Below, piece by piece: positions 44,801 through 52,722 of a stretch of 64,000 nt of DNA (within the stretch, counting starts at the first letter, position 1; every line of letters begins with the position of its first letter). The stretch spans positions 1 through 64,000 of the forward strand of contig CAZKIU010000004.1 in assembly GCA_964552955.1 (NCBI GenBank). The letters are read 5' to 3'. The translations under genes and the position numbers were made by a program. The stretch is from UBA1413 sp964552955 (lineage in GTDB: Bacteria > Bacteroidota > Bacteroidia > Bacteroidales > Prolixibacteraceae). The notes beneath the pieces are model-generated. The model worked only from the letters and a program-made list of their open reading frames with translations, made no database searches and was not told the DNA's origin.

Positions 44801-45523
44801 CTAAAAATATTCGTCACCAAAGGAGATGATCTTTTTGCTCTTAAGGATGTTGACGATCACCTCGACGATCTGGTCGTCAGAGAGGCTGGCGTAATTGAAG
44901 ATAATGTCGAAATCGCTGTTGTCGTATTTCCTTCCGACCACCGATTCGGTGAATTTGTCCCTTTTCTCGTCTGATTTCACGATATACTCCTCGGCTTCGA
45001 GGTGGCTGAGGTTTTTCATCTGGGCAACCCGGTTGATGCGCCATTCCAGAGGCGCTTCCAGTCTGACACTCAGTTTGTTGGGAAGGTCGGCCAGCAGGGT
45101 GGTGGCTCCTCTGCCCAAAATAATATACCTGCCCTGTATGGCCAGTTTTACGATGACATCCTTCAGGATGATCAGGGCGTCTTCATCAAAATCACCTTCG
45201 AATTTCTCCTTGGTGAAGGCCCGGGAGACCATCTGAAGGCGTTCGAGCATCTCCGGGTTGTTGATGTTCCGGGCTGTCATCTCCTCTTCTATCTCGCGGA
45301 TGGTTTGCCGGAAGGTCTCCTTGTCGGCCCAAAGCCATTCCTTGTCGGTTTTGGTGTCGGACATGTAGCTGTATCCGGTCAGTATTTTGGAGAGTTTAAT
45401 GGCGATGCGCCTGGCTGAACAACCTGTCTGCCTGGAAATGGTCACTACCGGGCCCGCAAAGTCACCGGTTTCCAGGTTTCCTGCCTTTACATACTTCAGA
45501 TAATTGCGCAAAAATTCCTTCAT
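44801..45523 (-). CDS. Cytidylate-kinase-like protein with degenerate P-loop
   Basis: A 240-residue protein of the cytidylate-kinase-like group (Cytidylate_kin2), judged from ITISRQTG near the start, the central GRYIILGRGATTLLA, LSVRLEAPLEWRINRV and the C-terminal FDIIFN segment. The expected glycine-rich P-loop after SRQTG reads GCSARRIA and lacks the normal GxGK[ST], so true kinase activity is doubtful. Start at the ATG 45523 (MKEFLRNYLKYV); an upstream start adds a polar leader. It lies 137 bp after the proC-like gene on the same strand. Function unknown. Confidence 0.72.
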   Translation of the reverse strand: MKEFLRNYLKYVKAGNLETGDFAGPVVTISRQTGCSARRIAIKLSKILTGYSYMSDTKTDKEWLWADKETFRQTIREIEEEMTARNINNPEMLERLQMVSRAFTKEKFEGDFDEDALIILKDVIVKLAIQGRYIILGRGATTLLADLPNKLSVRLEAPLEWRINRVAQMKNLSHLEAEEYIVKSDEKRDKFTESVVGRKYDNSDFDIIFNYASLSDDQIVEVIVNILKSKKIISFGDEYF

Positions 45524-45660
45524 ACTCTTGTCTGTTTTTCTTTTTATTCGACAAGACGAAGTTACGCCCAAAAACGCTTTTTTATTGCCTTCTTGTCCGA
45601 TTTGTGCGGGTTCCGGGGAATGTTATACAACAATCTTTTACAGCAGGAGCGCGGAGGGCG

Positions 45661-46434
45661 TCAGCCTTTCAGCTTATGGTAGAGTTCTCTGAGCTGCTTT
45701 TCGTAAATGGCTTCGATCTCTTTTTCGTAGTTGCCGATCGGTTTGACAGGGATCAGGTCCATTACTTCACTGGTCGGAATACCAGAGGTAAAGATGGTCT
45801 CAAGGGAGCCATACATACATTGCAGGAGCGCCTCCTTCGACTCGTGATGGGTCAGTCCGAACTCCTCGCCCAGCTCGACCAGTTTTTTCCACTGGAACCA
45901 GAAGTAGGTGGGGGCCATGGCGGAAATAACGGCATAAGCCTCCAGTTTGGATTCATCGACTTCAAGGGTGGTCCCCAGAAAGTCAAGCATCTGGAAAACG
46001 ATTTCCTTTTCGTCGGAAGGGAAACCCGGGGCAAACCAGATCGGATTGTATCCTTCGTTGATCACGGAAGGGGCAATGGGGATCAACCTGACCAGCCGGC
46101 TCACCTGGGGGATTTTGGAGGAGATCATGGCGCTGGAGATTTTAGGGGCCAGGGAGGCTACCACGGTTTTTGGGGTGACCACCGGAGCAATCTTTTCCAG
46201 GGTCTCCATGATGACGGGAGGATGCAGCGCTATAATAACCGTCTGCTGGGCTGCCACTTTCTCCAGTGACCTGATATGAATATCAGGAAACCGCTTCTTC
46301 AGTTGCCGGGTGACCTCAGGATCCGTATCGTAAACCGAAGCCTGAAGCAGGTTGATTTTCTTGTTGGCAAAGGCCTGAAGCAAAATGCGGGTGATGCGGC
46401 CTCCCCCGATAAATCCAATGGTTGGCGTTTTCAT
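45661..46434 (-). CDS. Pyrroline-5-carboxylate reductase-like NAD(P)-binding protein
   Basis: A 257-residue protein with the ProC/F420-dependent-reductase fold: GFIGGGRI at 7-14, IALHPPVIMETLEKIAP, and a P5C-reductase-type dimerisation region from about residue 160. The usual C-terminal proline-reductase signature is only weakly present (a GSLETIFTSG segment), so it may be a paralogue rather than the true proline enzyme. It is the third gene of a compact purC - tlpA-like - proC-like run (20-bp spacers). Confidence 0.72.
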   Translation of the reverse strand: MKTPTIGFIGGGRITRILLQAFANKKINLLQASVYDTDPEVTRQLKKRFPDIHIRSLEKVAAQQTVIIALHPPVIMETLEKIAPVVTPKTVVASLAPKISSAMISSKIPQVSRLVRLIPIAPSVINEGYNPIWFAPGFPSDEKEIVFQMLDFLGTTLEVDESKLEAYAVISAMAPTYFWFQWKKLVELGEEFGLTHHESKEALLQCMYGSLETIFTSGIPTSEVMDLIPVKPIGNYEKEIEAIYEKQLRELYHKLKG

Positions 46435-46454
46435 AATGGTTTTATTGTTTGATC

Positions 46455-46967
46455 TTATTGTTGTTTCAATGCCTTGGTGATTTCCTTCTTGAGAACGGCG
46501 AACTCCTCCAGGCTGAATCCTGTCGAGGCGTAGATGATCTTTCCCTGGCGGTCGATCAGGAAGTTACGCGGGATGTTCTGGGTGGCGAACTTCGAAAATA
46601 TTTTTCTTTCCGGATCAGGAAAGAGGGGCATATTCAGGTTCTGTTCTTTTCTGAATTTATCCACGACGCTCCAGTCATGTTCCCTGCCGAAGGTGAGCAG
46701 GACCAGGTCACCTCCCGCAGGGTGTTGGCCGTAGATCTCCTTGTCGGTATGGGGCAGTTCCTGTCTGCAGGGGCCGCACCAGGTGGCGAAGAAGGTGATC
46801 AGGACGACCTTGCCTCTGAAATCGGAGATGGCTGCCGTTTTCCCCGGAGCCGTTTCAAAGGTGAATTCGGGGACCTGGTTTCCTTTGGCCACCAGGGTAA
46901 CCTCCTCCTGACCGGTCCCGGCCAGGGTCATCGAAAAAAACAAAAGAGTGAGTGCCAGATATTTCAT
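46455..46967 (-). CDS. TlpA-family thiol-disulfide oxidoreductase
   Basis: A 170-residue exported thioredoxin-like protein. Signal peptide MKYLALTLLFFSMTLAGTGQ, then the redox motif WCGPC at 63-67 within ITFFATWCGPCRQELP. The C-terminal FLIDRQGKIIYASTGFS is the usual TlpA/ResA edge. Probably reduces or oxidises disulfides in the periplasm, for example during cytochrome c or outer-membrane protein maturation. Placed 20 bp from purC and the proC-like gene, in an apparent operon of mixed function. Confidence 0.9.
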   Translation of the reverse strand: MKYLALTLLFFSMTLAGTGQEEVTLVAKGNQVPEFTFETAPGKTAAISDFRGKVVLITFFATWCGPCRQELPHTDKEIYGQHPAGGDLVLLTFGREHDWSVVDKFRKEQNLNMPLFPDPERKIFSKFATQNIPRNFLIDRQGKIIYASTGFSLEEFAVLKKEITKALKQQ

Positions 46968-46987
46968 TCTTCCAGATATTAAACTTC

Positions 46988-47935
46988 TTAGCGGGAGTGA
47001 AGAAATTGAAGGACATTCTGTTCTATCCGGCCGGCCATGGCCGACAGGTCGGATCTCTGGAAGCGCTGCCCTGTGATGTTCTCAAAGAGTTCGATGTACC
47101 GGTCAGAAACAGAGGTGACATATTCATCGGACATGGCAGGGACACGCTGTCCTTCTTTGCCCTGGAAGTCATGCTCTATCAGCCACTGCCTGACGAACTC
47201 CTTGGAGAGTTGTTTCTGGGGTTCTCCGCGCTGCAGCCGGCCGGCGTAACCGTCAGCGTAAAAATAGCGGGAAGAATCGGGGGTGTGGATCTCATCGATC
47301 AGATAGATGATGCCCTCCTTTTTCCCGAATTCATATTTGGTGTCGACCAGGATCAGTCCCCTGGCGGCTGCCATTTCGGTTCCTCTTTGGAAAAGTTGGC
47401 GGGTGTATGCCTCCAGCTGTTCATACTCTTCCCTGCTGACCAGTCCGCCGGCGATGATCTCCTCCCGGGAGATGTCCTCATCGTGACCTTCGGCAGCCTT
47501 GGTGGTGGGGGTGATAATGGGTTCGGGGAAGGCCTGGTTTTCGACCATTCCCTCAGGCATGGGCACCCCGCAGAGCTCCCGCCGTCCGGCCTTATACTGC
47601 CGCCAGGCATGCCCCGTCAGGTAACCACGGATCACCATCTCTACCTTGTAAGGATCACAGAGATGCCCCACGGTCACATTGGGATCGGGTGTAGCGACCT
47701 TCCAGTTGGGAACAATATCGGAGGTGGCATCCAGAAAGGAGGAGGCAATCTGATTGAGAACCTGTCCCTTGTAGGGAATACCCCTCGGAAGGACCACATC
47801 AAAGGCGGAGATCCTGTCGGTGGCGACCATCACCAGCAGATCGTCGCCGATGGTGTACACATCACGCACCTTTCCATGGTAAATACTTTTCTGTCCAGGA
47901 AACTGGAAATCTGTTTTCGTAAGGGCATTGCTCAT
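46988..47935 (-). CDS. purC: SAICAR synthase (purine biosynthesis)
   Basis: A 315-residue phosphoribosylaminoimidazole-succinocarboxamide synthase, joining CAIR and aspartate with ATP in purine synthesis. Motifs: GKVRDVYTIGDDLLVMVATDRISAFD at the N-terminus, LPRGIPYKGQVLNQIA, TKYEFGKKEG and IDEIHTPDSSRYF. The length (about 310) is of the longer type found in Bacteroidota and yeast rather than the 240-residue E. coli form. Followed 20 bp later by a TlpA-like gene. The phoH gene lies 143 bp upstream on the same strand, an order I believe is common in Bacteroidota. Confidence 0.95.
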   Translation of the reverse strand: MSNALTKTDFQFPGQKSIYHGKVRDVYTIGDDLLVMVATDRISAFDVVLPRGIPYKGQVLNQIASSFLDATSDIVPNWKVATPDPNVTVGHLCDPYKVEMVIRGYLTGHAWRQYKAGRRELCGVPMPEGMVENQAFPEPIITPTTKAAEGHDEDISREEIIAGGLVSREEYEQLEAYTRQLFQRGTEMAAARGLILVDTKYEFGKKEGIIYLIDEIHTPDSSRYFYADGYAGRLQRGEPQKQLSKEFVRQWLIEHDFQGKEGQRVPAMSDEYVTSVSDRYIELFENITGQRFQRSDLSAMAGRIEQNVLQFLHSR

Positions 47936-48001
47936 ATCTCGTTCTGGTTAATGATTCGTTATCTATCCTATCCCCTGCATGACAATTGATCTGTTGGTTC
48001 G

Positions 48002-48016
48002 CCGCCAGGATGGCGG
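48002..48016 (-). other. Short hairpin between phoH and purC
   Basis: CCGCCA-GGA-TGGCGG, with further GATGGCGG copies nearby. No T run. Function unknown. Confidence 0.35.
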
Positions 48017-48078
48017 TCGATCCGTTGGACCACACCCTTGATGGCGGAGTCTGGCCGATTTCTATTCAAAAATAGTAT

Positions 48079-49110
48079 TTATCCCTGAATATTCTTCTCC
48101 TCTCCGGTCTCCTCATTTGTTTTCATCTTCTCCGGGTTTACATTGCCGTAATCCCTCCTGCTCTTTTCTTCTGCCCACTGGTCATAGGCCTCAACGATAT
48201 CCCTGACCAGTTTATGTCTGACGATATCTCTCTTGTCGAACATGACTATGCTGATCCCCTCAATGTTACGGAGGATTTTAAGGGCCTGGATCAGTCCCGA
48301 CTGGTTCCGGTCGGGGAGGTCGATCTGAGTGATGTCGCCTGTGACCACAAATTTGGTATTGAGGCCCATGCGGGTGAGGAACATTTTCAACTGGTTGATG
48401 GTGGTGTTCTGGGCTTCGTCGAGGATGACAAAGGCGTTGTTGAGGGTCCGGCCCCGCATGAAGGCCAGGGGGGCAATCTGGATGGTCCCGTCTTTCATGA
48501 ACTCTTCCACCTTTTTGGCGGGGATCATATCCAGGAGGGCATCATAGAGGGGTTGCAGGTAAGGATCGATTTTCTCCTTCAGGTCGCCGGGAAGAAATCC
48601 AAGTCTTTCGCCGGCTTCCACTGCCGGCCGGCTTAGGATGATCCGTTTGATCTCCCTGTTTTTCAGTGCTCTGACAGCCAGGGCTATCGCCGTATAGGTC
48701 TTGCCTGTCCCGGCAGGCCCGATAGCGAAAACCAGGTCATTGTCGCGGGTCTGATCGACCAATACCCTCTGGTTGGGAGTGCGCGCCCGTACCGGCTTCC
48801 CTGAGATACTGTAGGCCAGAATGTCGGGTTCTTCCCCTGCATAACCGCCAAACCCCTCATACTCGTTCAACAGGATCTGCCCGATGATCTCCTCCGTCAG
48901 AATATTGAACTGATAATAGTGGTCCAGCAGATAGCTGAGCTTTTTCTCGAAAAGCTGCAACTCTTTTTCCTCCCCCTGAAGATAGAGGGAATGGCCCCTG
49001 GCTGTAATTTTTATCTTGGGAAAGTATGTCTTGATCAGGTTGATCTTGACATTGTTGATCCCGTAAAATTCAAGGGGATCGATGCCTTCAAGGATGATTT
49101 GCTTTTCCAA
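48079..49110 (-). CDS. phoH: PhoH-family ATPase
   Basis: A 343-residue PhoH-like protein. Walker A GPAGTGKT is at 131-138, Walker B VILDEAQN follows, and the N-terminal KH-like region (about 1-70) suggests RNA contact. PhoH proteins are linked to RNA metabolism in many bacteria, often with ybeY, though the exact activity is unsettled. The C-terminus ends in a Lys/Glu-rich tail (KMKTNEETGEEKN). A TAATTTTG -7 motif on the minus strand (49141-49134) lies about 24 bp upstream. Confidence 0.93.
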   Translation of the reverse strand: MEKQIILEGIDPLEFYGINNVKINLIKTYFPKIKITARGHSLYLQGEEKELQLFEKKLSYLLDHYYQFNILTEEIIGQILLNEYEGFGGYAGEEPDILAYSISGKPVRARTPNQRVLVDQTRDNDLVFAIGPAGTGKTYTAIALAVRALKNREIKRIILSRPAVEAGERLGFLPGDLKEKIDPYLQPLYDALLDMIPAKKVEEFMKDGTIQIAPLAFMRGRTLNNAFVILDEAQNTTINQLKMFLTRMGLNTKFVVTGDITQIDLPDRNQSGLIQALKILRNIEGISIVMFDKRDIVRHKLVRDIVEAYDQWAEEKSRRDYGNVNPEKMKTNEETGEEKNIQG

Positions 49111-49306
49111 ATGGATTTTTATTTTTTGTGGTTCAAAATTACAAAAAATCAGCCAGGAGCGTCATACCATCACAAATGTGGACCATGCTCCTGCTATCAA
49201 TGAAAATTGAGTCCAGGCAGGGACATTTCATCAGTAAATTGGTATTTTCGTAGCTTGCTCTGGTTTTTGGATCGATTCCCGCCGGAACCAGGAAAAAAAA
49301 CATTCG

Positions 49307-50263
49307 ATGGTACATCTGGCTTTAGATATTGGGGGTACGAAGATATCGGGGGCGTTGTTCGGTCCGGAGGGAGATGTCATTGTCCGGATCAAGCGTTTGC
49401 TGGAGGGGCGTGGCGGTTCACAGGCTGCAGCCCTGGCGGTGGACATGGCCGCCGAGTTAATTGCTCTTTCCGGAGAAAGCAGTGCGGTAGAGGTGGTGAT
49501 GGGGATTTGTGTTCCCGGTATTGCCTGGCCTGGGAGCGGCAGGGTGTGGGCCCCCAATATTCCGGGGTGGGAAGATTTTCCCCTGGGGGAGGTGCTGGGA
49601 TCAGCCTTCCCGGAGCGCAAAACCTCTGTTTTCATAGAGAGTGACCGCTCCTGTCATATCCTGGGAGAGGTTTGGAAGGGGAAGGCCCGTGGGTGTAACG
49701 ATGTGGTTTTCATGGCCGTGGGGACTGGTATCGGAGTAGGCCTCCTCTGTGGCGGTAAGGTGATCCGTGGCAGCCGGAATATCGCAGGAGCGGCAGGGTG
49801 GATGGCTCTGGATCCTGCCTGGAAGGAAGATTTCAGCCGTTGCGGCTGTTTCGAATACTACGCATCAGGGCTGGGTCTGACCCACCGGACGGAGGCATTC
49901 TTCCTGCAAGACCCCGATTCCGGAAGCCTTTTGCGGCAATTGCCCCCAGAAGGCCTCACCGCCGGTCTTTTTAAAGCCTATGAAGAGGGGGATCGCGTGG
50001 CCCGGGAAGTGGTCGGCCAGGCGGTGAGCTATTGGGGGATGGCCGCGGCCAACCTGGTCAGCCTGCTCAACCCGGAGAAGGTGATCTGGGGGGGAGGCAT
50101 CTTCGGACCGGCCACACGCCTTTTAGAGGATATCCGCAGGGAAGCAGCCCGCTGGGCCCAGCCCCTGGCCTTCACCGGGGTGACCTTTGAGGCTTCGGCC
50201 CTGGACCAGGATGCGGGATTGACAGGGGCGGCCTACCTTGCCCTTAGAAAGGGCGAGGTGTAA
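49307..50263 (+). CDS. ROK-family sugar kinase-like protein lacking the zinc motif
   Basis: A 318-residue ROK protein. The phosphate-binding DIGGTK is at 7-12 and the second site GTGIGVG near 147. ROK kinases normally carry a zinc-binding CxCGxxGCxE and a GH motif. Here the region reads GAAGWMALDP, then SRCGCFEYYASG, so the His ligand and most Cys are replaced, while the following Glu is kept. Still probably a glucose or amino-sugar kinase, with altered structure around the active site. It faces phoH divergently and precedes a SIS-domain gene by about 100 bp. Confidence 0.86.
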   Translation: MVHLALDIGGTKISGALFGPEGDVIVRIKRLLEGRGGSQAAALAVDMAAELIALSGESSAVEVVMGICVPGIAWPGSGRVWAPNIPGWEDFPLGEVLGSAFPERKTSVFIESDRSCHILGEVWKGKARGCNDVVFMAVGTGIGVGLLCGGKVIRGSRNIAGAAGWMALDPAWKEDFSRCGCFEYYASGLGLTHRTEAFFLQDPDSGSLLRQLPPEGLTAGLFKAYEEGDRVAREVVGQAVSYWGMAAANLVSLLNPEKVIWGGGIFGPATRLLEDIRREAARWAQPLAFTGVTFEASALDQDAGLTGAAYLALRKGEV

Positions 50264-50362
50264 CCCGGAACAGCCCAAAGGAAAGGGCCTGTCGGTGGTA
50301 AAGAGATACAAACGACGGTATCAGTTTTTTAAAAAAGTCCTGATAAATAAAATATTACGATT

Positions 50363-51124
50363 ATGTTAGCATTAGAATGGTTGAATAACGCCAGAGGCGT
50401 TATGGAGAAGATCGAGAAGACCCAGACGGAACCTATCCGCAGGGCAGCGGAGTTGATGGCCGACAGCATCGAAGCGGGCCGGTGGGTCCACACCTTCGGC
50501 TGTGGCCACGCTACCATTCCCGTGGAAGAGATGTATCCCCGGATCGGTGGGTTTGTGGGTTTTCACCCTATGGTGGAGTTGCCCCTGACCTTTTTTACCC
50601 GGATCACCGGGGAGATGGGGGTTCACCAGTTTCTCTTCCTGGAAAGGGCCGAAGGGTATGGTGTTGAGATCATGAAAGGGTATGATTTTGATCCGCGCGA
50701 CACCATGTGGATCTTTTCGCACACGGGGATCAATAACGTGAATATTGATGTGGCCCTGGAAGCCAAAAGAAAAGGGATGAAACTGGTGGTCTGTGGTGCT
50801 GCGGCCGATTCGGCAGGGAAGCAGACCCGCCACTCCTGCGGGAAGACCCTGTTCGAGCTGGCCGATGTGGTGGTGGATTCCTGTGTTCCGCTGACCGATG
50901 CCTCCGTTCCCCTGAAAGATCACTTCGACAAGATCGGTCCGGTCTCGACCATGGGGTTCATCACCCTGGTCTGGATGATTGTGACCACGGTAGCGGAGAT
51001 TCTGGCCGACCGGGGTGTGCACCTTTATATCCATCCTTCGCACAATGTTCCGGGGGATACCACGGCACGGCAACGGCTGGATGCTGCCCTGGCGGAGTAC
51101 AAGTCCAGAGTGAAAGTGCTCTGA
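50363..51124 (+). CDS. SIS-domain sugar-phosphate isomerase-like protein (UPF0309-like)
   Basis: A 253-residue protein with one SIS fold: WVHTFGCGHATIPVEEMY near residue 40 and FSHTGINNVNIDVALEAKRKGMKLVVCG near 120. It resembles the UPF0309/SIS_2 group placed in amino-sugar or MurNAc metabolism; the reaction is not known. Together with the ROK kinase upstream, a kinase plus isomerase pair for an amino sugar is plausible. Its stop and the next ATG are 1 bp apart, so it is co-transcribed with mazG. Confidence 0.82.
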   Translation: MLALEWLNNARGVMEKIEKTQTEPIRRAAELMADSIEAGRWVHTFGCGHATIPVEEMYPRIGGFVGFHPMVELPLTFFTRITGEMGVHQFLFLERAEGYGVEIMKGYDFDPRDTMWIFSHTGINNVNIDVALEAKRKGMKLVVCGAAADSAGKQTRHSCGKTLFELADVVVDSCVPLTDASVPLKDHFDKIGPVSTMGFITLVWMIVTTVAEILADRGVHLYIHPSHNVPGDTTARQRLDAALAEYKSRVKVL

Positions 51125-51125
51125 G

Positions 51126-51899
51126 ATGGAAAAGACTTTGTCACAATTCCGGCGTTTGCTGGAAATCATGGATGAGTTGCGGGAGAAATGCCCGTGGGAT
51201 GCTGCCCAGACTCCCGAGTCGCTGCGTAAGCTGACCATCGAGGAGACTTATGAACTGGGAGAAGCGATCCTGGGAAACGATCTGCAGGAAATCAAAAAAG
51301 AGCTGGGTGACCTGATGCTCCATATCGTTTTTTACGCAAGGATTGGGGCTGAAAGGGGAGCTTTCGATATGGGCGATGTTTTGGAAGGGATCAACGAGAA
51401 GCTGGTCTACCGCCATCCCCATGTCTTTGGGGAGGTTTCTGTTTCGGGGGCCCGCGAGGTGGAGGAAAATTGGGAAAACCTGAAGCTTTCAGAGAAAGGG
51501 CGGAACCGGAGGGTCCTGGAAGGGGTTCCTGCTTCGCTGCCGGCGCTGGTCAAGGCCAACCGGATCCAGGAGAAGGCCAGCGGTGTCGGCTTCGACTGGG
51601 AACACAAGGAACAGGTGTGGGATAAGGTCAGGGAAGAGATCGGTGAACTGGCCGAGGAAATCGACCTGATCCAGGAGGACCGCATGGAGGCTGAGTTCGG
51701 GGACCTCTTCTTTGCCCTGGTCAACGCGGCCCGCTTGTACGGCGTGGATCCTGAATCGGCCCTGGAGCGGACCAACAGGGAGTTCATCAGGCGGTTCAAT
51801 TATCTGGAGAGCCAGACCATGCTCAACGGGCGGAGTCTCAAGTCGATGACCCTGGCTGAAATGGATGAGATCTGGGAAGAGGCCAAGAAGAAACCGTGA
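51126..51899 (+). CDS. mazG: Nucleoside triphosphate pyrophosphohydrolase MazG
   Basis: A 257-residue MazG with two all-alpha NTP-PPase domains. The first carries EKCPWDAAQTPESL and EETYEL..AI with KKELGDLMLHIVFYARI. The second carries REEIGELAEEID and EAEFGDLFFALVNAARLYGVDPE. It hydrolyses NTPs to NMP and pyrophosphate, clearing non-canonical nucleotides and limiting stress signalling. It follows the SIS gene by 1 bp. After its stop the DNA breaks into short tandem repeats that end in a terminator. Confidence 0.95.
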   Translation: MEKTLSQFRRLLEIMDELREKCPWDAAQTPESLRKLTIEETYELGEAILGNDLQEIKKELGDLMLHIVFYARIGAERGAFDMGDVLEGINEKLVYRHPHVFGEVSVSGAREVEENWENLKLSEKGRNRRVLEGVPASLPALVKANRIQEKASGVGFDWEHKEQVWDKVREEIGELAEEIDLIQEDRMEAEFGDLFFALVNAARLYGVDPESALERTNREFIRRFNYLESQTMLNGRSLKSMTLAEMDEIWEEAKKKP

Positions 51900-51998
51900 A
51901 GCTGGGTGCTGTCCTCTGAAGTATGATGCCTGTAATCTGAAGCATAGTGCTGTTCGCGAAAGCTGGGCGCCTGTCCATTGAAGCCGGGCGCCCGGCTT
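51898..51998 (+). repeat. About five imperfect 20-21 bp tandem repeats after mazG
   Basis: Units beginning GAAG at 51898, 51918, 51939, about 51959 and 51980 share a GAAGCTGGGTGCTGTCC-like core. The first begins inside the mazG stop codon. Only the last is a perfect palindrome. The rest of the gene-free stretch 51900-52229 holds nothing else I recognise. Confidence 0.65.
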
Positions 51999-52004
51999 TT
52001 GTTT
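51981..52004 (+). terminator. Terminator of the ROK-SIS-mazG region
   Basis: AAGCCGGGC-GCCCGGCTT is a perfect 18-nt palindrome followed by TTGTTT. Confidence 0.65.
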
Positions 52005-52229
52005 ACCTCCTGATGAGATTCGGAGGGCAGCCCATGCGCCTCATAAGCGTAAATATCACTCCTGCCCTGCGCTACTGGCGTAAGGTCAAAAAAAACAACC
52101 CGTTCTCCACCGGAGCCTCCCATCCTGCCCGGGGGTACAACACAATTCACCCCCGCTCCCGTGTGTCAACCTTCTCCGGAATACCGGGAAAGGACGGGAG
52201 GCATCCCCTGAACCCCCTGCGAAAAGCGG

Positions 52230-52607
52230 TCAGTTAATGGATTCCCGTTTCTTCACCAACATCACCCTGTTGCTGTCAACAAGGGTGTACCCCTGATCGT
52301 AACAAAAATAAAAGGTACGCCCCTGGTGCCCCGTGCTTAAATGGGTGAAATAGGAGAAATCAAACTCCTTTTTAAGCAGTTCATCCCTCGAAAGGGTCAC
52401 CCTTCCCTTTTTGTTCAGCCCGTTAAGAACCGTCAGATTCTTCTTCAGGATTCTGTTGATCCGGCGCATTGAGCTGTTGGTCACCCCGGCTTGCCTGTTG
52501 TTGAATGCATTTCTGCACTGATCGCAGCAAAACTTTTTGTCGGAACGGCCATGCAAAATGTCACCGCACTCCAGACATCGTCTTTCTGGCAACATTGTGT
52601 TTTGCAT
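52230..52607 (-). CDS. Small zinc-ribbon protein
   Basis: A 125-residue protein. The N-terminus has a clear four-cysteine zinc site: CLECG, then KKFCCDQC, followed by RNAFNNRQAG. The remainder is basic and helical, with no named domain. Small proteins of this type are seen in Bacteroidota and may bind nucleic acids or partner proteins; no function is assigned. An alternative ATG lies at codon 5. It is separated by 115 bp from the large gene upstream on the same strand. Confidence 0.75.
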   Translation of the reverse strand: MQNTMLPERRCLECGDILHGRSDKKFCCDQCRNAFNNRQAGVTNSSMRRINRILKKNLTVLNGLNKKGRVTLSRDELLKKEFDFSYFTHLSTGHQGRTFYFCYDQGYTLVDSNRVMLVKKRESIN

Positions 52608-52722
52608 TTTTAGGTATTAACATAGGTTCGCGTCCTAAGTGCTTAACCAAATATACGTTATTATTTGTTAATATGCCAGTCTGACCCTGAAAAAAATGAG
52701 GAAATGTTCATAAAAAATCGAC

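Noticed and set aside
51898..51998. Possible CRISPR array
   Set aside because: Units of 20-21 bp are contiguous without unique spacers of constant length, and no cas gene is nearby.
51800..52150. Minus-strand frame of 116 codons after mazG
   Set aside because: It overlaps mazG, the tandem repeats and the terminator, and shows no domain.
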